DNA from: Acidimicrobiia bacterium
GTDB taxonomy: Bacteria > Actinomycetota > Acidimicrobiia > Acidimicrobiales > Aldehydirespiratoraceae
DNA length: 64,000 nt
Reading direction: 5' to 3'
Assembly: GCA_022819505.1 (NCBI GenBank)
Contig: JAJEHD010000005.1
Location: 124,001-188,000 of the forward strand
Part shown: piece by piece, positions 37,205 to 46,049 of the stretch
Layout: each line of letters starts with the position of its first letter
How positions within the stretch are numbered: position 1 is the stretch's first letter
Made by a program: the position numbers and the translations under genes
Notes under the pieces: generated by a model
The model's database searches: none
The model's input: only the letters and a program-made list of their open reading frames with translations
What the model was told of the DNA's origin: nothing

Positions 37205-38872
37205 ACACCTGTTGCGGCAGATACTCCATCTGCACCGAACGGCGCGAGCGGCCAGGGGGCTGATCGGCATCGCGGGGAGAACTGGTGGCGCCGGGCAGTG
37301 GTGTACCAGGTGTACCTGCGGAGCTTCCAGGACTCGACCGGTAACGGCGTAGGCGACTTGGAGGGTCTGCGATCGCGCCTGGGCTACCTGAGCGAGGTAC
37401 TAGGCGTTGACGCGGTCTGGGTGTCACCGTTCTACCCGTCGCCGATGGACGACTTCGGCTACGACGTCGCGGACTACACGGCCGTCGACCCGCTATTCGG
37501 GTCGTTAGAGGATTTCGACGCCGTCGTGGCCGAGGCCCATCGCCGCTCGATGGCGATCATCGTCGACTGGGTGCCGAACCACACCTCGTCACGCCACCCG
37601 TGGTTCCAGGCGTCGCGATCGTCGCGCTCGTCGCCGAAGCGTGATTGGTACGTATGGGCGGAGGCGACGCCCGATGGCGGACCTCCGAACAACTGGCTCT
37701 CGGTGTTCGGCGGGCCGGCGTGGGAGTGGGACGACGCGACCGGGCAGTACTACCTGCACTCGTTCCTTCCGAGTCAGCCCGATCTGAACTGGCGCAATCC
37801 CGAGGTGCGCTCGGCCATGCTCGAAACGGTCCGCTTCTGGCTCGATCGAGGAGTGGACGGGATCCGCATCGACGTCGCCGACTACCTGATGAAGGATCCC
37901 GCTTTACGCAGCAATCCGGCCGCGGGCCCGGCGGCGGACATGTTCAAGTCCAGGGGCGCCTACGACCGCTTCGACCACATCCACGACAAGGCCCACCCCG
38001 ATGTACATGGCGTCTTCCGCGAGTTCCGCCGGATCCTGGAGAGCTACGACGGCCACCGGGTCTGCATCGGAGAGATCCACGAGTGGGATCCCGAACGTTG
38101 GGCCTTGTACTTCGGCACGAACAACGACGAACTGCACATGCCGTTCAACTTCTCCCTGCTCTACACGCCGTGGGACGTCGGCGAGGTGCGTCACCGGGTG
38201 GATTCGTTCACGGCCGACCTCCCCGAGGGAGCCTGGCCCAACCATGTCCTCGGTAACCACGACGAGGCCCGACTGGCGTCACGGTTCGGAACGGAGCGTG
38301 TTCGAGCGGCTGCGATGTTGCTCCTGACCCTGCGCGGAACTCCCACGCTGTACTACGGCGACGAACTCGGCATGACCGATGTGCCCATCCCGCCCGGCGA
38401 GGAGCAGGACCCGTGGGGGCTGCGGGTGCCGGGGCTCGGCCGCGACGGCGCCCGCACACCGATGCCCTGGACCGACTCTGCCGGCAGCGGGTTCACTCGC
38501 CCAGGCGTGAAGCCCTGGCTGCCCGTCGGCGAGGGGGTCGCTCCCGTCGATGAACAACTCTCGGACTCACGGAGCGTCCTCGGGCTGTACCGGTCGCTGC
38601 TCGCACTGCGACGGGCGCGCCCCGCACTGCACTCCGGCGACATGAGGTTCGTGGACGCCGGCCGGCGCGGCGTCCTCGCGTACGAACGTCTCGCCGGTGA
38701 GGACCGGATCCTGGTGGCGCTGAACTTCGGCACGGAGCCGGCGACGTTGCAGGCCGCGCCGGGCGCAGAGCTGCTGCTGTCGTCGCATGGGCGAACCCAT
38801 CTCCGTCCAGGTCCCGACGGCAGTTTTGAGCTCGCCGGTGATGAGGGGCTCGTGATCGACCTCTCCCGCTGA
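37193..38872 (+). CDS. GH13 alpha-glucosidase-type glycoside hydrolase
   Basis: This cytoplasmic alpha-amylase family enzyme has 559 residues. WWRRAVVYQVYLRSFQD opens the barrel. Catalytic residues are visible as the nucleophile Asp in GIRIDVADY (about 222), the acid/base Glu in IGEIHEW (about 292) and the transition-state Asp in LGNHDEAR (about 354). DWVPNHTS is conserved region I, and a C-terminal beta-domain follows. The layout fits oligo-1,6-glucosidase/alpha-glucosidase or sucrose hydrolase, not a secreted amylase. It has its own leaderless promoter with an operator over the start codon, so it may be controlled by the LacI regulator at 44.4 kb. The next gene, 94 nt downstream, is another sugar-binding protein. 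Confidence 0.92.
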   Translation: MTIHTPVAADTPSAPNGASGQGADRHRGENWWRRAVVYQVYLRSFQDSTGNGVGDLEGLRSRLGYLSEVLGVDAVWVSPFYPSPMDDFGYDVADYTAVDPLFGSLEDFDAVVAEAHRRSMAIIVDWVPNHTSSRHPWFQASRSSRSSPKRDWYVWAEATPDGGPPNNWLSVFGGPAWEWDDATGQYYLHSFLPSQPDLNWRNPEVRSAMLETVRFWLDRGVDGIRIDVADYLMKDPALRSNPAAGPAADMFKSRGAYDRFDHIHDKAHPDVHGVFREFRRILESYDGHRVCIGEIHEWDPERWALYFGTNNDELHMPFNFSLLYTPWDVGEVRHRVDSFTADLPEGAWPNHVLGNHDEARLASRFGTERVRAAAMLLLTLRGTPTLYYGDELGMTDVPIPPGEEQDPWGLRVPGLGRDGARTPMPWTDSAGSGFTRPGVKPWLPVGEGVAPVDEQLSDSRSVLGLYRSLLALRRARPALHSGDMRFVDAGRRGVLAYERLAGEDRILVALNFGTEPATLQAAPGAELLLSSHGRTHLRPGPDGSFELAGDEGLVIDLSR

Positions 38873-38882
38873 GGCAATTGCT

Positions 38883-38943
38883 TGACATGCCCGGGTGAGT
38901 TGGCAAGTGTATGACCAATGTAAGAAGATGATGACTCTTACAT
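38883..38943 (+). promoter_or_regulatory. Promoter region and operators of the second sugar-binding gene
   Basis: TTGACA lies at 38883-38888. TGTATGACC at 38908-38916 repeats the half-site of the GH13 operator. ATGTAAGA (38918-38925) and TCTTACAT (38936-38943) are perfect 8-bp arms 10 nt apart. AAAGGAGG follows before the ATG. Confidence 0.65.
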
Positions 38944-38965
38944 TCATCCCAAAGGAGGGTGGAAC

Positions 38966-40387
38966 ATGAGATCCACGAAATGGTTCTTCACAACCGCTGT
39001 GCTGGCCGTGCTGGTGCTGCTGGCAGCTGCTTGCGGCGACGATGACGACGACGGCGCGGCCGCCGACGCTGAAGCCACGCCGGCGGCCGCGCCGGAGAGC
39101 GGCAGCAGCGCAGAGACCAGCGAGGCCGAGGAAATGGCTGAGGAAGCGGAGGTAGAGAGCACCGAGGAGGCGCCGGAAACGGCGTCGTTGACCGTCTGGA
39201 CCCAGCTCGGCGACAATCCCGCGTTGCAGGGGGTGCTCGATGGCCTGAACGAGGCCTTCATGGCCCAGCATCCGAACATCTCGGTAGAGATCGAACACCA
39301 GACCTTCGACAACCTGCAACAGACCGTTCCGACCGCGCTCGCGTCCGGTGCAGGCCCCGACATCATCGACTTCGACGCCAACGAGAGCACGCTCGGTGCT
39401 CTGGCCAAGACGGATCTCGTCATCGACCTCGAGCCCTACTTCGCGCAGCACGGCTGGGACGACCAGTTGTTCCCCTGGGTACGCGAGCGGGTGAGGTTCG
39501 GCGCGGGCCCCGTGGGCGTGGGCCGCTCTAACGAGGTCGTCGGCATCTACTACAACGTCGACCTGTTCGACGAGCTGGGGCTGGAGGCTCCGGAGACCTA
39601 CGAGGGGTTCCTGGCTGCCGCCGACGGGCTGGCCGAGGCCGGCGTCACTCCCATCGCCTTCGCCAACCTGGACCAGTGGCCGGCGTCGCACTTCCTGGGC
39701 GTCGCGGTGCACGCCTCGGTGCCGATCGATCAGATCGGAGGCTTCGAGTCGCTGGCCGGCTCGGGCGCCTGGGACGACCCGGCGGTGGCCGACGCCGTGG
39801 CCGAGTCGGTCAGCTGGGTCGAGGCGGGCTACGCGCTCGAAGGGTTCAACGGCCTCGGCTACGACGACGGCAACGCCGAGTTCTACGCCGGTCGGGCCGG
39901 GATGCACATCACCGGCACCTGGCTGGTGGGCGACATCACCGCCAACATGACCGACACCGAGGTCCGCTTCATCGCCTTCCCGATGATCGACGAGTCACTG
40001 CCCAAGCAAGCAGAGGGGGGCATCGGAGGCGCCTGGGCGATCACCAGTTCCTCGGACAGCCCTGACGCCGCGGCCCTGTGGATCGACTTCGTGCACTTCT
40101 CCGACGAGGCCGAGGCGGCATGGGTGGAGGCCGGCGTCCTCCCGACGACCAACTTCGACATGTCCACCGTCGACGCCCCGCCGCTGCTGAAGGACAACTT
40201 CGCCGTTCTCGAAGCGGCCAGCGCAGAGGGCGGAATCGGGTACTGGCTCGGATTCACAGCCCACCCGATCGTGTCCGACGCGTTCACGTCGAACTCCCAG
40301 ATCGTGCTCGACGGCAGCCTCAGCGTCGAGGACTACGTCTCCAGGATGCAGGACGCCCTCGTGGAGGCTCGCGATAATGCGAGTTGA
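38966..40387 (+). CDS. Sugar ABC transporter substrate-binding lipoprotein (locus 2)
   Basis: This binding protein has 473 residues. A signal peptide ends in lipobox LLAAAC, followed by an acidic linker (CGDDDDDG, then Ala/Glu repeats to about residue 70) and the family 1 binding domain opening with SLTVWTQLGDNPALQGVLDG. The domain ends with IVLDGSLSVEDYVSRMQDA. It would deliver an unidentified carbohydrate to the downstream permeases. AAAGGAGGGTGG sets the ATG. It is probably repressed through the operators at 38908-38943. It differs clearly in sequence from the locus 1 protein. Confidence 0.93.
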   Translation: MRSTKWFFTTAVLAVLVLLAAACGDDDDDGAAADAEATPAAAPESGSSAETSEAEEMAEEAEVESTEEAPETASLTVWTQLGDNPALQGVLDGLNEAFMAQHPNISVEIEHQTFDNLQQTVPTALASGAGPDIIDFDANESTLGALAKTDLVIDLEPYFAQHGWDDQLFPWVRERVRFGAGPVGVGRSNEVVGIYYNVDLFDELGLEAPETYEGFLAAADGLAEAGVTPIAFANLDQWPASHFLGVAVHASVPIDQIGGFESLAGSGAWDDPAVADAVAESVSWVEAGYALEGFNGLGYDDGNAEFYAGRAGMHITGTWLVGDITANMTDTEVRFIAFPMIDESLPKQAEGGIGGAWAITSSSDSPDAAALWIDFVHFSDEAEAAWVEAGVLPTTNFDMSTVDAPPLLKDNFAVLEAASAEGGIGYWLGFTAHPIVSDAFTSNSQIVLDGSLSVEDYVSRMQDALVEARDNAS

Positions 40388-41361
40388 TGCCAGGCGATGC
40401 CCCTCCAGTAGCTGACGTCGGCACCGGGGGTCGGCGGCTTCCCCGCCGGCCCCCGTCCGCCGCGCGACGCCCCTCCGCGGCGCGCCGGATGGGGTTCGGG
40501 CTCTGGTCGGGACCGACGCACTACCTGTTCATCGTCCCCGCCCTGGCGATCTACGCCGCCTTCGTCCTCTACCCGCTGGTCCAGACGCTCGGCATCAGCT
40601 TCACCGACTGGGACGGGCTGAGTTCGACCCGTGACGGCGTCGGGGTCGAGAACTACCGCAAAGCCCTCACCGACGGCCGCCTGCGCTCAGCGCTGTGGAA
40701 CAACCTCACCTGGGTCGTCGGCAGCTGGCTGCCGCAGGCCTTCGGGCTGGGGCTGGCCGCGCTGCTGTCGGCGAATTGGATCGCGGGTCGAACGGCGTTC
40801 CGAACGATCTTCTTCCTGCCGGCAACCCTCTCCCTCGTTGTCGTCGGTGTCATGTGGAACGCGATCTACAACCCGTTGTGGGGAGGGCTGAACACCGCGC
40901 TGGAAGCGGTCGGTCTGGACTCGCTGACCCGCGCCTGGCTCGGCGACCAGACCTGGGCCCTGCCGTCTGTGATCAACGCCGCCAACTGGACCTACTTCGG
41001 CTTCGCCATGGTCATCTTCCTGGCGGGACTGCAGAGCATCGACCAGTCCCTCTATGAGGCCGCAGCACTGGACGGCGCCGGCTCCTGGCGCCAGTTCCTC
41101 CACATCACCGTTCCGGGCCTGCGCAACCAGATCAACCTGCTGCTGGTGATCTCGTTCATCAACACCCTCAGGCAGTTCGATCTGGTGTTCATCATGACCG
41201 GCGGCGGCCCGGGCAACGCCTCGGAGCTCATCGGGATCTACATCTACGACCTCATCCAACTCCGCCGCCAGGTCGGTTACGGATCGGCGGTGGCAGTGCT
41301 GTTGACCATCTCGGTGCTGATCACCTCGGTGATCTTCCTGAAGGTGCGCGAGGAGAACTGA
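40387..41361 (+). CDS. Sugar ABC transporter permease, MalF type (locus 2)
   Basis: This CUT1 permease has 324 residues, of which the first ~40 are a Pro/Arg-rich cytoplasmic tail. The first helix is around YLFIVPALAIYAAFVLYPLV, and six are expected. The EAA loop YEAAALDGAGSWRQFLHITV is intact. The ATG overlaps the binding-protein stop by one base; a TTG one codon earlier is possible. Its stop overlaps the next ATG (TGATG). As in locus 1, no ATPase is encoded nearby. Confidence 0.92.
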   Translation: MPGDAPPVADVGTGGRRLPRRPPSAARRPSAARRMGFGLWSGPTHYLFIVPALAIYAAFVLYPLVQTLGISFTDWDGLSSTRDGVGVENYRKALTDGRLRSALWNNLTWVVGSWLPQAFGLGLAALLSANWIAGRTAFRTIFFLPATLSLVVVGVMWNAIYNPLWGGLNTALEAVGLDSLTRAWLGDQTWALPSVINAANWTYFGFAMVIFLAGLQSIDQSLYEAAALDGAGSWRQFLHITVPGLRNQINLLLVISFINTLRQFDLVFIMTGGGPGNASELIGIYIYDLIQLRRQVGYGSAVAVLLTISVLITSVIFLKVREEN

Positions 41362-42179
41362 TGCCGGCCAAGAGGACTCTCGGTTACCTAGCCCTCGGCG
41401 CCACCAGCGCGGTAGCCCTGATCCCCACCCTCTGGATCCTCGTCATCTCGCTTCGCAGCACTAGGGATGTCGCCGACGACCCGATCGGCCTTCCCGTGCC
41501 CCCCACGCTCGCGAACTACACCGAGGCATGGAACACCGCACGCTTCGGGGACTACCTCCTCAACAGCTTCCTCATCGCGGTGGGAGTGGTGGTGCTCGTC
41601 GTCATCACCGGCCTGCTCGCCGCCTTCGGGATGACCACGCTGCGGCCTCCGGGAAGCGGCGCCCTGCTCGCCGTCTTCCTGATCGGGATGACCCTGCCCA
41701 TCTGGGCCCTGATCAACCCCTTGTTCCGGCTCGTGCGCGACGCCGGGCTGCTCGACACCCGCAGCGGCGTGATCCTCGTCGAGGCAGCCATCGGGCTTCC
41801 ACTGGCGATCTTCCTGTTCCGGTCGTTCCTGCGCGACATCCCGACCGACCTCGTCGAGGCCGCCGTGATCGACGGCGCCACTCCGCTGCGCGTCCTGGTC
41901 CACGTGACCGCCCCGCTCGCGCTACCGGTCGTCTACACCGTGATCGTGTTCCAGTTCATGTTCTCGTGGAACGAGTTCGTAATCCCCCTGTTCCTGCTCC
42001 AGAGCGACGAGGCTCGCACACTGCCGCTGGGTCTGAGCTTCTTCCAGGGCCGCTACGGCTCCGACCAGTCGCTGGTGTCCGCCGGCGCGATCATGGCCTC
42101 CGCGCCCATCGTCTTCGTCTACCTGCTGTTCCAGCGGCACTTCGTCAGCGGCCTCACGGCCGGGGCCGTCAAGGGCTGA
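41361..42179 (+). CDS. Sugar ABC transporter permease, MalG type (locus 2)
   Basis: This is the second permease of the pair, 272 residues with six helices, the first around LALGATSAVALIPTLWILVI. The EAA motif is VEAAVIDGATPLRVLVHVTA. MFSWNEFVIPLFLL near the end is a common CUT1 stretch. Translation is coupled to the upstream permease by a one-base overlap. The 2-hydroxyacid dehydrogenase-like gene follows 20 nt later. Confidence 0.92.
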   Translation: MPAKRTLGYLALGATSAVALIPTLWILVISLRSTRDVADDPIGLPVPPTLANYTEAWNTARFGDYLLNSFLIAVGVVVLVVITGLLAAFGMTTLRPPGSGALLAVFLIGMTLPIWALINPLFRLVRDAGLLDTRSGVILVEAAIGLPLAIFLFRSFLRDIPTDLVEAAVIDGATPLRVLVHVTAPLALPVVYTVIVFQFMFSWNEFVIPLFLLQSDEARTLPLGLSFFQGRYGSDQSLVSAGAIMASAPIVFVYLLFQRHFVSGLTAGAVKG

Positions 42180-42199
42180 GCGCAGCAGCTTCGAGCATC

Positions 42200-43225
42200 A
42201 TGACCAAGCCCAGGATCGTTGTCACCCCCCACTTCCGCCGCCTTGACGAGATCTTCTCGCCCGCAGCCTGGGATCGCCTCGTTGATGAGTTCGATCTCGT
42301 GTGGGCCCGAGACGATCCGATGCCCGCCGGCGACTTCGCCTCTGCCATCGCCGGTGCAGAAGCAGTGATCTTCGCCGAATGGCCGGAGGGTGTGACCGTC
42401 CCGGACTCGGAGCAACTGCGCCTGATGATCGACGTGTGCGGCACGCTGGACCACCCCTACCTCGACTACCGGGCGTGCTTCGCGAACAACATCCAGGTCG
42501 CAACGATCGCCCCGGTCTTCGCCCCAGCGGTCGCCGAGCACAGCCTCGGCCTCGCCCTCGCAGCCGGGCGAGGCATCTCCCTCAGCGACCGCCGCTTCCG
42601 GACAGGCGACGAGGCGTACGAGCACGCCGGCACCGTGGGCTGCTCTTCGCTATTCGACCGCACTGTCGGCTTCGTAGGGTGCGGCGCCTTGTCGCGAGCC
42701 CTTCAGCCATTGCTGGTGCCGTTCCGACCGGCATGCGTCGGCTATGACCCCTGGTTGGCGGACGACGACTTCGAAGCGCGCGGGATAAGGCGGGCCACCT
42801 CCCTCGAGGACCTCTTCGACGCGTGCAGCCTGATCTTCGTGCTCGCCGTGCCGACTCGATCCAACGCGGGCCTGATATCGCGGACGCTGATGGAACGACT
42901 CGACCCTGACGACATTCTCGTCATCGCGAGCCGGGCCCACCTCGTCGAGTTCGACGCGCTCAGCGAACTCGTCTCCGCCGGGCGATTCCGCGCCGGAGTC
43001 GACGTCTTCCCGACCGAACCGCTGCCCGGCGGCCATCCCATCCGGCAAGCCGACAACGCCGTCCTCACCGCCCACATCGCCGGTGCGCTCACCGGAGTGC
43101 TCCACGGAATAGGGGACGCGGTGCTCGCGGAGCTGCGTTCCATCCTCATTCACGACGAGCAGCCCGGACTGCTCCAGTACGCGAGCCCCGACTTCATCCG
43201 GGGGCTCCGCCGGACCTCGGCCTAG
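42200..43225 (+). CDS. 2-hydroxyacid dehydrogenase-like NAD-binding protein (locus 2)
   Basis: This 341-residue paralogue of the protein at 36102 has a PHFRRLDEIFSPAAWDRLV opening, where the other has PHFRTMDEIFTPADR. The Rossmann segment is TVGFVGCGALSRALQPLLVP. Catalytic positions are ASRAHLVEFDAL (Arg), VDVFPTEPLPGG (Glu) and TAHIAGALTGV (His). Presence of one such gene after each permease pair suggests a conserved step on the imported compound, perhaps reduction or oxidation of a sugar acid. Its 3' end overlaps the convergent Gfo/Idh/MocA gene by 4 nt. Confidence 0.85.
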   Translation: MTKPRIVVTPHFRRLDEIFSPAAWDRLVDEFDLVWARDDPMPAGDFASAIAGAEAVIFAEWPEGVTVPDSEQLRLMIDVCGTLDHPYLDYRACFANNIQVATIAPVFAPAVAEHSLGLALAAGRGISLSDRRFRTGDEAYEHAGTVGCSSLFDRTVGFVGCGALSRALQPLLVPFRPACVGYDPWLADDDFEARGIRRATSLEDLFDACSLIFVLAVPTRSNAGLISRTLMERLDPDDILVIASRAHLVEFDALSELVSAGRFRAGVDVFPTEPLPGGHPIRQADNAVLTAHIAGALTGVLHGIGDAVLAELRSILIHDEQPGLLQYASPDFIRGLRRTSA

Positions 43226-44283
43226 CCCGGCGGCCGGCGCTGCCTCGCAGGTCCGAGCGGCACCCAGTCCCCGCTGGCAGAAGACTGCAGCGCCGCGTCG
43301 ACGAACATGGCGGCACGCACCCCCAGCGAGAGGGGCGGGTACCACCCCGGTGAGGCTTCTCCAGTCACCGCCGCGTAGAAGTTCGCCAGCAGCGCCGCGA
43401 GCGGCGGGCGATCTCCGTCTACGGCTCGAACGTCGCGCACCCGGTCCGCGCCCGATCTCGCGGCCGTCACCAGTTCCGTGGGCAGTTCCGAGGACCACGA
43501 CACAGATCCCGACCGCCCGGTCACCTCTACGAGAATGTCGTTGTGGTGGCCGTGTGACAGCTGGCTCACGACACAGCTCGCGATAGCGCCGCGGTCGAGA
43601 CGCAGCGACACTACCGCGACATCGTCACCGCCCGATCCGCCGGACCGCGCCGCGGGCGTCGCACGACGGACCGCGGTCTCCATCTCAGCCCGGACCGCGA
43701 CCACCTGCTGGCCGGTTATGTACTCGAGCAGCGCAAACCAGTGGGTCCCGATGTCGGCCAGTGCTCGAGATGGTCCGTTGAGCTCCGGATCGCACCTCCA
43801 GTCGGTGTCCGACTCCAGCGCGAGCCAGTCCTGCAGGTAGTGGCCCCGCACCAGCACCACCGGTCCGACCTCGCCTGCTGCGACCAGCTCATGCGCCGCC
43901 CTCACAGCGCCATGACCCAAGTACGTGAAGCACGTCATGCCACGGAGCCCGGCAGCGCTGACCCTCGACTCGATTAGCGCCGATTCACCCGCCGTGAATG
44001 CCAGGGGCTTCTCCACCACGACGTGCTTGCCGGCCTCCGCGGCCGCCACCGCGACCGGGACGTGGTCGACATTGCGGCCCGCCACATGAACGACATCGAT
44101 CGCGCGGTCCGACACGATCTCGGCCACCCTGCAGCTCCGAGGCACCCGGTGACGGGCGGCGACCTCTCTCGCCCGCCGCCGGTCGGAGCTTGCGATTGCC
44201 ACAACCTCGCCGCCCACATAGCGGATCGCCTCGATGTGAGCAGGTACGATGCGCCCGGTTCCTGCGATCCCGACCCGTACCAC
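43222..44283 (-). CDS. Gfo/Idh/MocA family oxidoreductase
   Basis: This NAD(P)-dependent sugar or inositol dehydrogenase-like enzyme has 353 residues. VGIAGTGRIVPAHIEAIR is the nucleotide-binding motif, GKHVVVEKPLAFTAGES carries the conserved EKP, and LADIGTHWFALLEY the catalytic DxxxH-type site. A GGAG 6 nt before the GTG sets the start. It is divergent from the LacI regulator at 44375, and a TGTAGGACCATACA operator sits between them, so both may be controlled together. It probably acts on the sugar imported by locus 2. Confidence 0.88.
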   Translation of the reverse strand: MVRVGIAGTGRIVPAHIEAIRYVGGEVVAIASSDRRRAREVAARHRVPRSCRVAEIVSDRAIDVVHVAGRNVDHVPVAVAAAEAGKHVVVEKPLAFTAGESALIESRVSAAGLRGMTCFTYLGHGAVRAAHELVAAGEVGPVVLVRGHYLQDWLALESDTDWRCDPELNGPSRALADIGTHWFALLEYITGQQVVAVRAEMETAVRRATPAARSGGSGGDDVAVVSLRLDRGAIASCVVSQLSHGHHNDILVEVTGRSGSVSWSSELPTELVTAARSGADRVRDVRAVDGDRPPLAALLANFYAAVTGEASPGWYPPLSLGVRAAMFVDAALQSSASGDWVPLGPARQRRPPG

Positions 44284-44319
44284 CTCAAGCTCCTTCAGTG
44301 CAGATGATCTTCATTCGCA

Positions 44320-44374
44320 TGTAGGACCATACAAGAAATGTACGAAGATTGGGGCGACAGGTAGGCTCGACCGC
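44320..44374 (+). promoter_or_regulatory. Operator and leaderless promoter of the second LacI gene
   Basis: TGTAGGACCATACA (44320-44333) differs at one position from the palindrome at the GH13 start. TAGGCT (44362-44367) lies 7 nt before GTG 44375. This is consistent with autoregulation and control of the divergent oxidoreductase. Confidence 0.65.
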
Positions 44375-45445
44375 GTGACCAACGAGAACCCCAAGCGTAC
44401 GCGCACGCGCCGGCTGACCATGGACGACATCGCCGCCGCCGCCGGCGTGTCGAACGCCACCGTGAGCAGGGCGCTGAACGGACTGCCCAACGTCACGCCC
44501 GCGACCCGGGACCGCGTCATCGCAGTCGCCCGCGACCTGGGATACCGCCCCGACCACAAGGCTTCGCGGCTGGCGGCCACCCGTCGCCGCCGGGAGGGCA
44601 CCGTCGGCGTGGTGGTCCCCGTGCTCGACCAGTGGTTCTACGGCAAGATCGCCGCAGCCATCGAGGAGACCCTGGCCGGAGTGGGCTATGAGGTCATCCG
44701 CTACACGCTCGCCAGCCTGCCGACCGCCCGCGAGCAACTCTTCGAGGGCGTGCTCGCCATCGACAGTATCGACGGTCTGATCGCGGTCAGCTTCCCGCTG
44801 CTGGGTGACGACGAGGCCTACGCCAGGCGCAGCGGACTCCCCGTGGTCACCGTCAACTCACCTGAGAGCACGCTGCCGTCGGTGCGCATCGACGACCGTG
44901 CCGCCTCCACCATGGCGGTGCAGCACCTGATCAACATGGGCCATCAACGGATCGGCCTGATCACGTCCCTGCTCGACGACCCGATGGAGTTCGGCCAGAC
45001 CGTCGTGCGCACCGAGGCCTTCGGGGCGACCCTCAAGGCGTCGGGCCTCGACGTTGACGAGTGTCTGATCCTCCCGGGCAACCAGACTGCAGCCGGCGGC
45101 GCCGACGCCATGGCGATGATGCTGGCCACCACGAACCCGCCGACGGCCGTGTTCGCGATCTCCGACGAGATGGCCATCGGTGCCGTCCACACTGCCAGAG
45201 CCGCCGGGCTTGTCGTGCCCGACGACATATCGGTCGTCGGATTCGACGACCACGACCTGGCCCCCTACCTCGATCTCACCACCGTCCGCCAGGACGTCAC
45301 CGGCCTCGGCATTGAAGCGGCCACCAAGCTCGCCCACATCATCCGCAACGAGCCCATCGAAGCATGCACCATCCTCCCAACCCAACTGGTGTTGCGGGGC
45401 ACCACCGCCAAGGCACCCGCGAGCCGGATCGCGACGGCGGTCTAG
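44375..45445 (+). CDS. LacI-family transcriptional regulator of the second sugar locus
   Basis: This regulator has 356 residues. The helix-turn-helix is TMDDIAAAAGVSNATVSRAL. The ligand domain shows GTVGVVVPVLDQWFYGKI, NMGHQRIGLITS, PPTAVFAISDEMAIGAVH and DISVVGFDDHDLAPYLDL. The frame opens further upstream, but TAGGCT at 44362-44367 places a leaderless start at GTG 44375. It is the best candidate to bind the TGTATGACCATACA elements at 37190, 38908 and 44320, which would link the GH13 enzyme, the locus 2 transporter and the oxidoreductase in one regulon. Confidence 0.92.
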   Translation: MTNENPKRTRTRRLTMDDIAAAAGVSNATVSRALNGLPNVTPATRDRVIAVARDLGYRPDHKASRLAATRRRREGTVGVVVPVLDQWFYGKIAAAIEETLAGVGYEVIRYTLASLPTAREQLFEGVLAIDSIDGLIAVSFPLLGDDEAYARRSGLPVVTVNSPESTLPSVRIDDRAASTMAVQHLINMGHQRIGLITSLLDDPMEFGQTVVRTEAFGATLKASGLDVDECLILPGNQTAAGGADAMAMMLATTNPPTAVFAISDEMAIGAVHTARAAGLVVPDDISVVGFDDHDLAPYLDLTTVRQDVTGLGIEAATKLAHIIRNEPIEACTILPTQLVLRGTTAKAPASRIATAV

Positions 45446-45563
45446 AACGTGCACGGGTTGCGACGGTGTGGTTGACATCGATGCGGGCGGGTAGGCATCG
45501 GATCGCCATAAGGGCACACTCGACGGGGTCTTGCACAGAAAGGACTGCAGTCAGGTGAGTGTG

Positions 45564-45965
45564 ATGACTTCGAGCCATGTGACCGAGATTCCGGCAGCCG
45601 CCCCCTCCGAGGCTGCCGCGCACTTCGAACGTCTGTTGGCGCTGGAGACCGACTGCTGGGACGTGCACGAGGCAATGAAGGACGGCGCGCCCGACTTCGT
45701 GCTCCTGCACGTCAACGGCGACCGGGCCGGCTTCGACGCCGGCCACGTTCCGGGGGCGACCTTCATGCACCATTCGTCCATGACTGAGCAGACCCTTGCG
45801 CCCTACCCGGCGGACACCCTGTTCGTCGTCTACTGCGCCGGGCCGCACTGCAACGGCGCCGACCGGGCCGCAGCCCGGCTCGCACGGCTGGGGCGGCCGG
45901 TCAAGAAGATGATCGGCGGCAAGATCGGCTGGCTCGACGAGGGCTTCGAACTAGCCACCAGTTGA
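45564..45965 (+). CDS. Rhodanese-like domain protein
   Basis: This single rhodanese domain protein has 133 residues. It opens with a helix and CWDVHEAMKDG, then DFVLLHVNGDRAGFDAGHVPGATFMHH. The active loop YCAGPHCNGADRAA carries a likely catalytic Cys and a second Cys, and GWLDEGFEL ends the fold. It would transfer sulfane sulfur or act as a redox/regulatory module. ATG 45564 follows an AGGTGAG; TTG 45531 and GTG 45555 are in frame but less likely. It stands between the LacI regulator and a cupin, on the same strand as both. Confidence 0.8.
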   Translation: MTSSHVTEIPAAAPSEAAAHFERLLALETDCWDVHEAMKDGAPDFVLLHVNGDRAGFDAGHVPGATFMHHSSMTEQTLAPYPADTLFVVYCAGPHCNGADRAAARLARLGRPVKKMIGGKIGWLDEGFELATS

Positions 45966-46049
45966 CCGCCCGGACAGTCCCCGGGTTGTACAGTCGGCAA
46001 CCAGCGGCCGGATCGAACGGGACGAGGGGGCACTACGAGCGAACGGCGG

